Origin: JBAPRR01 sp049281195
GTDB taxonomy: Bacteria; Actinomycetota; Acidimicrobiia; Acidimicrobiales; CAVXTF01
Reading direction: 5' to 3'
Length of the DNA stretch: 28,591 nt
NCBI GenBank assembly: GCA_049281195.1
Contig: JBAPRR010000281.1
Coordinates: 1-28,591 of the forward strand
Shown: piece after piece, positions 23,469 to 28,591 of the stretch
Layout: each line of letters begins with the position of its first letter
How positions within the stretch are numbered: the first letter of the stretch is position 1
Made by a program: the position numbers and the translations under genes
The notes under the pieces: model-generated
The model's input: only the letters and a program-made list of their open reading frames with translations
Databases searched by the model: none
Told to the model about the DNA's origin: nothing

Positions 23469-24329
23469 TCAGGTCTTCGGCACCATCTCTACCCATAGAT
23501 GCCACCCCACCAGATGGCTGCCGGGAAGGCCGTGAACCGGCAGCGGGGGTGCGTGCATGAACTGCTTGTGCACCTTGGTGACCCGGAAGTCCGGGAAGTC
23601 GCGCTCTACGTCCTTCAGGTTGTACACCAGGGCATAGGGATTCTGCGGACCGTCTGTGTTCGCGTGGATGAACTGGTTCATCTTCAGGTATTCGCGGAGC
23701 CCCTGGCCCTCTGCGTTTCTCAAGTGGTCGGCCAGGGCGCCCTTCTTGAGGAAACGGCGAATCGGCCATGCGGACACGATCGCGCCGCGCCGGACCAATC
23801 TGATCGCGACCTGATAGTTGAGGGAGTTGCGGGCGTAGAGCATGACGGCGAGGCGACCGTCAGGGCGGAGCACCCTGCGGATCTCGGCCTGCGCCTTGTG
23901 AATCTCCGGGACGTGATGCAGAACCCCGTGCGAAAAGACGAGGTCGAAGCTCTCGTCGGGGGCAGGGATTCCCGCCGTGACCGATCCCTGCCAGATGTCG
24001 TCCCACTTGAGACCGCGGAGCTCCAGGCGGATCTGGACCCGGCGAACCGACTCCGCGGTGAGATCGAGGCCCGACCACCTGGCCCCCCGGCGGATCAGTT
24101 GTTCGGACTCCGCTCCCTGGCCGAGACCGATCTCGAGGACCTTGAGACCGTTCACCCCTAGAGCGTCGAGACACGCCGGGATGTGACTCTCCAGCTTGTA
24201 GCGCGACTCGTCGTAAGCCGTGAAGAATGCAGCGAAGTCCTCGCGGTATCTCTCGACCAGCCCACCGATCAGTCCGTCCCCGCACGGGTGGGACTGCCAG
24301 AAGCCGGCGATATCGGACTCTGAGACCAT
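23469..24329 (-). CDS. Class I SAM-dependent methyltransferase
   Basis: 286 residues from the ATG at 24329. The frame is open to 24785, but that part lies inside the glycosyltransferase gene and is a shadow. Motif I is VLEIGLGQG (residues 64-72), the SAM ribose acid is Asp89 in SGLDLT, and motif II-like ESFDLVFSHGVLHHV and the post-motif LRPDGRLAVMLYARNS follow. It belongs to the UbiE/SAM-11-like fold. It sits five bases after the glycosyltransferase and one base before PAP2, in a polysaccharide operon, so a sugar O- or N-methylation step on the repeat unit is likely, though the substrate is unknown. There is no membrane segment. Confidence 0.85.
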   Translation of the reverse strand: MVSESDIAGFWQSHPCGDGLIGGLVERYREDFAAFFTAYDESRYKLESHIPACLDALGVNGLKVLEIGLGQGAESEQLIRRGARWSGLDLTAESVRRVQIRLELRGLKWDDIWQGSVTAGIPAPDESFDLVFSHGVLHHVPEIHKAQAEIRRVLRPDGRLAVMLYARNSLNYQVAIRLVRRGAIVSAWPIRRFLKKGALADHLRNAEGQGLREYLKMNQFIHANTDGPQNPYALVYNLKDVERDFPDFRVTKVHKQFMHAPPLPVHGLPGSHLVGWHLWVEMVPKT

Positions 24330-24334
24330 TGTGC

Positions 24335-25561
24335 TCACTTCGTTCCCACCGCCACTTTGGATTCCACGTTCTGATCCTGCGCGATCCACACCGGGTGTTC
24401 GCACGCGTACCGGTACACGGACTCGAGTTGTTTCACGTTGCAGTCCGGGTGAAATCGTTGCTCGTAGGTGAGCCGCGCCTTCTGGCCGAGCTCGCTGAAC
24501 CTGGCCGGTTCGCGCTCGATCTCGCCGAAGAGCCGGGCCAGTGCATCCCTGTCGCCGGAGGGGTAGATGACACCGTCGACCCCATCGGAGATCAATTCGG
24601 GAAACGCACCGTGTCCGGGCGCGATCGGCGGAACCGATGCGGACATCGCCTCTGCCACCACTAGGCCGAACGGCTCCTCCCAGATCGAAGGCACCACCAC
24701 CGCCCGCGCCCGTTTGAGAAGTCCGGCGCACTGATCGCGGCTCAGGAATCCTGCGAATTCCACTGCATCGCGTGACGCGGCCCATCTTTGGACCTCGTCT
24801 TCCATCGGCCCGCTGCCCGCGATCACGAGCTTCAAGTTCTTCGCCGGGAACCTGTCCCAGGCATCCATCAGGAATTGCAGACCCTTGAGCTCGGTGAGCC
24901 GCCCTATGTACACGACGATCGGCTCAGGATGTGCCGTGCCTTCCATCGGATAGACGAGGTTGTACTTGACGAAGCAGCGCTCGCTCGGAAGGTCGAGGCT
25001 GGCGTAGAGCTGCCTCTGCGCGTCCGAGATGAACATGTAGGCCGACAGATGGGTTTGCCAGATCTGCTTGTGTGCGGTGATCCCCGCCGCGAGCGGAAGT
25101 GTCGCGGTGACGGAGTCGCGGTAGCAGCCATGGACCACCGCAGGGACCGGAAGCCTTCCGACACAGTCGTGACAGACCGAGCCGTTTCTGAAGAAATCAC
25201 CGCTCGCGCACATGGGACGGTAGTTATGGAAGGTCGCGACAGCCGGAACAAGATGTCTCCTGCACGCGCGAAGTACCGAAGGACTGATCATCGGGAAAAG
25301 GTTGTGAACATGCACTACGTCCGGTCTGAAATCCCCCAGGATCCGGCTGATCTCCCTGGAAGCACTCTGACTCCAGAGTACTTGCCCTGGTACGAGAGCT
25401 CTCCGGGCCAGAGACAGGCTGTCTATGTCGTCGCTCGAACGCTCGAAATGCCTGACCTCATGACCGGCACCCTCGAGCGCTGCCGTCTCCTGGTCCACGA
25501 CCCGGTTCTCCCCGCTCGGGGAGGCGGAGCGGTACCGGTTGTGGACCACCAGGATCCTCAC
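24335..25561 (-). CDS. GT4-family glycosyltransferase
   Basis: 408 residues from the GTG at 25561, which overlaps the O-antigen ligase stop as GTGA; the longer open frame upstream is a shadow. The N-terminal acceptor domain has GENRVVDQE and VVHVHNLFP, then CHDCVGRLPVPAVVHGCYRDS, whose Cys residues recur in this GT4 subgroup. The C-terminal GT-B domain binds the nucleotide sugar: VVYIGRLTELKG, VIAGSGPMEDEV, the retaining E-x7-E motif in WEEPFGLVVAEAM. It transfers a sugar from a nucleotide donor, probably to the lipid-linked repeat unit at the membrane's cytoplasmic face. A single GT in the window suggests others lie beyond 28591. Confidence 0.9.
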   Translation of the reverse strand: MRILVVHNRYRSASPSGENRVVDQETAALEGAGHEVRHFERSSDDIDSLSLARRALVPGQVLWSQSASREISRILGDFRPDVVHVHNLFPMISPSVLRACRRHLVPAVATFHNYRPMCASGDFFRNGSVCHDCVGRLPVPAVVHGCYRDSVTATLPLAAGITAHKQIWQTHLSAYMFISDAQRQLYASLDLPSERCFVKYNLVYPMEGTAHPEPIVVYIGRLTELKGLQFLMDAWDRFPAKNLKLVIAGSGPMEDEVQRWAASRDAVEFAGFLSRDQCAGLLKRARAVVVPSIWEEPFGLVVAEAMSASVPPIAPGHGAFPELISDGVDGVIYPSGDRDALARLFGEIEREPARFSELGQKARLTYEQRFHPDCNVKQLESVYRYACEHPVWIAQDQNVESKVAVGTK

Positions 25562-26865
25562 GACAGTGCCCCCTGCGATTGGGCCCCCGGGGGCAGGACC
25601 TCGGTCGGTCTGAGCAGAGTCGGGGCCGGGGGGATCAGAAGGGACGCCGCGATGGTCAGATCGAGCAGATATGTGGACGCCTGGCCGAGCCCGGTCTCTG
25701 TCAGCGAGGCGATCAGGCAATAGACGATCAGGAATAGTGCAATTGCGCGTCTAGGGCCGCGCGGGCGGAAGGCCGCGATCAAAAGGAGCGACAGGAGGAT
25801 TGTCGCAATCATGGCGTCGCCGAATAGGCCTTGATCCTGGTAGACGGAGAGCCAGCTGTCGTCGATCGACAGCCCGTCGAACGAACCGTTCGACAGGCCG
25901 AAGCCGAAGATCATGTTGTCCACCGGCCGCGGGGCGTTGACGAGCTCTCCCCACACCACGGTCCGTCCCGTCAGCTGTGAGAACTCCTGACTGCTCTGTC
26001 CGCGGGAGAACCAGTGCGTCACGGCGGGTACCAGTACCGCGCCGCCGAGCAACAGGACGATGAACACCGTGGCGAAGACCTTTCGCACACGCCGACGCCC
26101 CGTGAACAAGCTGAGCGAGCCGACGAGGATGGCCACGAGCAGCGCGATCAGCGCGGTGCGGGTGTGGGTCAACACGATGATCGCGACGCCGCCGAAGAAC
26201 AGTGCGATGGCCCAGTTGCGTTTGAGCAGACCGCTCAACCACAGGATCGCTGATACGCCGGCGACGGTGGCGGAGTAGTGGGCCACCTGTGTCGGAGGGA
26301 TCGACCACAGTGAGTCGGACAGCCGACCCTGGAACGAGAAAGCCTTGCCCGGAGCGACCACCAGGCCGAGGATCACGGTGCCGAGCACGATCACAAGAGC
26401 ACGCAGCTGGCAGCGCAAAAGCAGCATGTCGCTGCGGCCCCACCATGGTGTCAGCAGCCATAGAACTGCGAGAAACAGGATCAGGCGAATTGCGCGGTAG
26501 TCGGTGCCGATGATGCTGACCTCGTCGCGGATGCTCATCATGAGCGCAGCCGCCGCCATGACGGTGGACAGAACGAGCAGCGTGTTCGGACGCACGACGA
26601 GCTTGCGGTTCAGCGCCAGGGCGAGGATGAAGGCGAGTGCCAGGCAGCCCTGGGTGAGGAGCTTTCCCGGGATGCTCGGGATATGGATGATCGTCTCGCC
26701 TTCTTGGTACGACAGCACGTTGATGAACAGAAGGCCCCAGATGAGCCCCACCCTCCGTCTTATGTCGCGCTCGTCAGGCTCGAGGGCCAACCTCGAGACC
26801 GGCAGCCACCCACTGTCGGCTTGCGCCTCTTTCGGGCGCGTCAACACGGGACCGAATCTGCTCAA
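25558..26865 (-). CDS. O-antigen ligase / polysaccharide polymerase-like membrane protein
   Basis: 435 residues from a TTG whose TTGA overlaps the stop of the Wzz-like gene. Around ten or more hydrophobic segments and a large loop after residue 275 give a Wzy/WaaL-like topology. THTRTALIALLVAILVG is the family's Arg-containing loop/helix motif, and WGELVN and GFGLSNGSFDG are in the periplasmic loop. Such proteins polymerise or ligate undecaprenyl-linked glycans. An actinobacterium lacks lipid A, so a Wzy-type polymerase role for exopolysaccharide fits better than ligation. It is translationally coupled to both neighbours by 4-base overlaps. Confidence 0.85.
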   Translation of the reverse strand: MSRFGPVLTRPKEAQADSGWLPVSRLALEPDERDIRRRVGLIWGLLFINVLSYQEGETIIHIPSIPGKLLTQGCLALAFILALALNRKLVVRPNTLLVLSTVMAAAALMMSIRDEVSIIGTDYRAIRLILFLAVLWLLTPWWGRSDMLLLRCQLRALVIVLGTVILGLVVAPGKAFSFQGRLSDSLWSIPPTQVAHYSATVAGVSAILWLSGLLKRNWAIALFFGGVAIIVLTHTRTALIALLVAILVGSLSLFTGRRRVRKVFATVFIVLLLGGAVLVPAVTHWFSRGQSSQEFSQLTGRTVVWGELVNAPRPVDNMIFGFGLSNGSFDGLSIDDSWLSVYQDQGLFGDAMIATILLSLLLIAAFRPRGPRRAIALFLIVYCLIASLTETGLGQASTYLLDLTIAASLLIPPAPTLLRPTEVLPPGAQSQGALS

Positions 26866-28502
26866 TGGTCAGGTGTGTTGCTCGAGGTGTAGGCGTTCTC
26901 GACCAGATCATCGGCCCGGGTCACATGTCCGTCGTTGCGGTGGTCGGTGCGCACCAGACCCAGGCTGTCGTCGTTGCGGTCGGCACCCACCATGATGGTG
27001 CTTCTGACATTGAGACCGGCTGCGCGCAACATCTCGGTTGCCGCCCGGACCTGGATGGCGTTCGAACGCCCGGCCGTCACGACGAGTACCGCTTCGTCCG
27101 CCACGGCCCGAAGATGCCCGGCCCCTGTTGAAGGATCGAGCGTGGTGAGGGCGAGCACAACCTCAGGAGACGTCCAGGCGTTTCCCGGCATGCCGTCGAC
27201 ATCGACGCCCTGTTCGGGAAGCTCGATGACCGGGTCGTCCTGCGAAGGCACGGCGACGAGCACGGGAACCCAGGCGCCTTTCACGAAGACGATGCGCGTC
27301 TCGGGCTCTGCCACACCGAGCAATTCACCGAGGATCCGTCCCGGCGACAGGTCGACGACCATGACCCTCTGGCCCTCGAAGACTGCAAGTCGGCCGGCCA
27401 GGATCGCAATGCTCAACGCAGAAGGCTCCAGGCTGTCGACGGAGACGACCGCAAGTTGCTTCGGGGCAGGGACGCTGTGGACGACCGAGCGCAGGTAGCG
27501 CGACATGAGCTCCACCGGCCTACCCGGAGTGCTGAGCTTGCGTCTGAGGCGGCGCTTGCGCATGACCTTTATGCGACCGAACCGCCCGACGCTCAACTCG
27601 ACAGGGGACTGAGAAGCCTCAGCGAACTCGCTTCTAAGACGGATGCGGTCCGACATCAGTGCGATGAAGGTGAAGATCCCGAGGCCGATGGCGAACCCGG
27701 CGACGAGACCCGAGGCTGCATCGGTCAGGTAGGTCTTGATCGTGGAATGGACTACAGCGGTGGCACTTCCGATCGCCTGGCTCTGGGTGATGATCGAAGT
27801 GGTGGTCAGATTGTCGGCCTGGATCGTCTGGTCCAGGGTCGTGATCTGGTTGATGTTCTGGTTGCGCTCGTTGTCGTCGGATTGCAACAAGTCGTAGTTG
27901 GCGGTCCCCGCAGCCGGAGCCCCGAGGTTGTTCGCTTGGGTCGTCAACACTTTGTTCTGTTTCTGCAGCCCTGTGATCTGGGACTGGAGCGCATTGACCA
28001 CGGCGTCGTTCTGTTTGTTGAGCAGCTCGCTTCTGAAGGCCAGGAACTCGCTCGCCAACACGTTGCACTCTTTGATCGCCTGTCCTTCGGACGGCGCGCT
28101 GATCGACACCTGGAGGACCTGGTCGGTGACCGCGTTGCCGGAATACTCAGACGTCAGCTTCTGCGCGGTGACCTTCAGTCCGAGCTTGGTGACCACCTTT
28201 TCGGCCACGGCTTGAGACTCCAACAGGGCCACGTCGGTAGCCATGTCCTTGCTCGGGTCGTCGGCCGGGTTGTGGAACATCTCGAGCGTTATCTGGGCCA
28301 CGTACTTCGCCGGGATCACGACAGGCAGAGACAGACCGATGAGCAGGCCGATGAAACCGATGACAAGCCAGGCGCGCTTGGTGCGACCCAGGGCTTTGGC
28401 GACGTAGTGCAGGCTTACGAACTGGCCGAGGTGCTCGCGTGAAGGCTGCGGCGGTGTTTCCGCACCGCCTAAAGGCTCGTCGACCGGTATCAGGTCACTC
28501 AT
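26862..28502 (-). CDS. Wzz-type chain-length/polysaccharide co-polymerase with degenerate kinase-like domain
   Basis: 546 residues, ATG with AGGAG nine bases upstream. TM1 is at about residues 44-64. A periplasmic coiled-coil region (roughly 90-250) is rich in Gln/Asn, and TM2 is at about 263-283. The Wzz N-terminal pattern (SLHYVAKALGRTKRAW) is present. The cytoplasmic C-terminal part (350-546) looks like the MinD/BY-kinase fold (LAVVSVDSLEP, then SIAILAGRLAVFEGQRVMVVDLSPGR), but the Walker A GKT loop is missing and there is no tyrosine-rich tail. It therefore cannot act as a normal tyrosine kinase. It probably controls polymer length with the Wzy-like polymerase. It overlaps the polymerase start by 4 bases. 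Confidence 0.85.
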   Translation of the reverse strand: MSDLIPVDEPLGGAETPPQPSREHLGQFVSLHYVAKALGRTKRAWLVIGFIGLLIGLSLPVVIPAKYVAQITLEMFHNPADDPSKDMATDVALLESQAVAEKVVTKLGLKVTAQKLTSEYSGNAVTDQVLQVSISAPSEGQAIKECNVLASEFLAFRSELLNKQNDAVVNALQSQITGLQKQNKVLTTQANNLGAPAAGTANYDLLQSDDNERNQNINQITTLDQTIQADNLTTTSIITQSQAIGSATAVVHSTIKTYLTDAASGLVAGFAIGLGIFTFIALMSDRIRLRSEFAEASQSPVELSVGRFGRIKVMRKRRLRRKLSTPGRPVELMSRYLRSVVHSVPAPKQLAVVSVDSLEPSALSIAILAGRLAVFEGQRVMVVDLSPGRILGELLGVAEPETRIVFVKGAWVPVLVAVPSQDDPVIELPEQGVDVDGMPGNAWTSPEVVLALTTLDPSTGAGHLRAVADEAVLVVTAGRSNAIQVRAATEMLRAAGLNVRSTIMVGADRNDDSLGLVRTDHRNDGHVTRADDLVENAYTSSNTPDH

Positions 28503-28591
28503 CGCGCTGCGCTCCTGAAGGGCGCGATCTGGCGGGAACCTGATGTCCCGGAGAGCCGCCTGAGGGTGGATTGCCCCGAAGTCCTGTCGGA
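28499..28591 (-). CDS. C-terminal end of an upstream gene (partial)
   Basis: On the minus strand the frame is open for 30 codons from the window edge and stops at a TGA that overlaps the Wzz start as ATGA. It ends with the residues QIAPFRSAAR. The downstream genes of this operon use the same 4-base overlap style, which supports a real gene. With so little visible, no function can be assigned. It would be the gene just before the Wzz-like gene in the operon. Confidence 0.4.
   Translation of the reverse strand, partial: SDRTSGQSTLRRLSGTSGSRQIAPFRSAAR

Noticed and set aside
24330..24785. N-terminal extension of the methyltransferase
   Set aside because: It lies inside the glycosyltransferase gene and is Arg/Gly-rich shadow sequence.
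24788..25723. 311-codon open frame on the plus strand
   Set aside because: It is antisense to the GT4 glycosyltransferase.
27456..28442. 328-codon open frame on the plus strand
   Set aside because: It is antisense to the Wzz gene and shows no membrane or catalytic motif.

Overview
The window looks like chromosomal DNA of a high-GC actinobacterium, possibly of the Acidimicrobiia type. This is inferred from the high GC content, frequent GTG and TTG starts, 1-5 nt spacings or 4-nt start/stop overlaps between many genes, and the gene families present; no rRNA or marker gene confirms it. I saw no tRNA, rRNA, CRISPR array, insertion sequence or prophage gene.

Left part (1-12.8 kb). A degenerate PD-(D/E)XK-like protein (minus strand) lies divergent from a short membrane protein that is translationally coupled to a patatin-like lipase. 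A phosphate-uptake operon follows in the unusual order pstB-pstS-pstC-pstA, ending with a PhoB/RegX3-type response regulator. A PHO-box-like repeat lies upstream of pstB and an intrinsic terminator lies between pstB and pstS. Next come a formylglycine-type sulfatase-superfamily enzyme, a second OmpR-type response regulator, and a large GAF/PAS histidine kinase facing it tail to tail.

Right part (12.9-28.6 kb). This is a cell-surface polysaccharide locus with an embedded amino-acid-activation module. A leftward operon carries acpS (phosphopantetheinyl transferase), an acyl-CoA-dehydrogenase-like flavoprotein and a DUF1839 protein. Running rightward are a CelD-like GNAT protein, a long hairpin-rich leader, a polyprenyl-phosphate sugar transferase, a carrier protein, a class II aminoacyl-tRNA-synthetase-like amino acid:carrier protein ligase, and a GH2 beta-mannosidase-like protein. 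Facing them is a tightly packed leftward operon: Wzz-like protein, O-antigen ligase/polymerase, GT4 glycosyltransferase, methyltransferase and PAP2 phosphatase.

Proposed logic (inference): AcpS installs the pantetheine arm on the small carrier. The ligase loads an amino acid onto it. The flavoprotein may modify the thioester-bound amino acid. A transferase then moves the aminoacyl group to a sugar amine or lipid-linked glycan made by the surrounding glycan machinery. The DUF1839 protein is a candidate because it shows a papain-like Cys/His/Asn pattern; the GNAT protein is the alternative. An aminoacyl-decorated exopolysaccharide is the most interesting hypothesis in this window.
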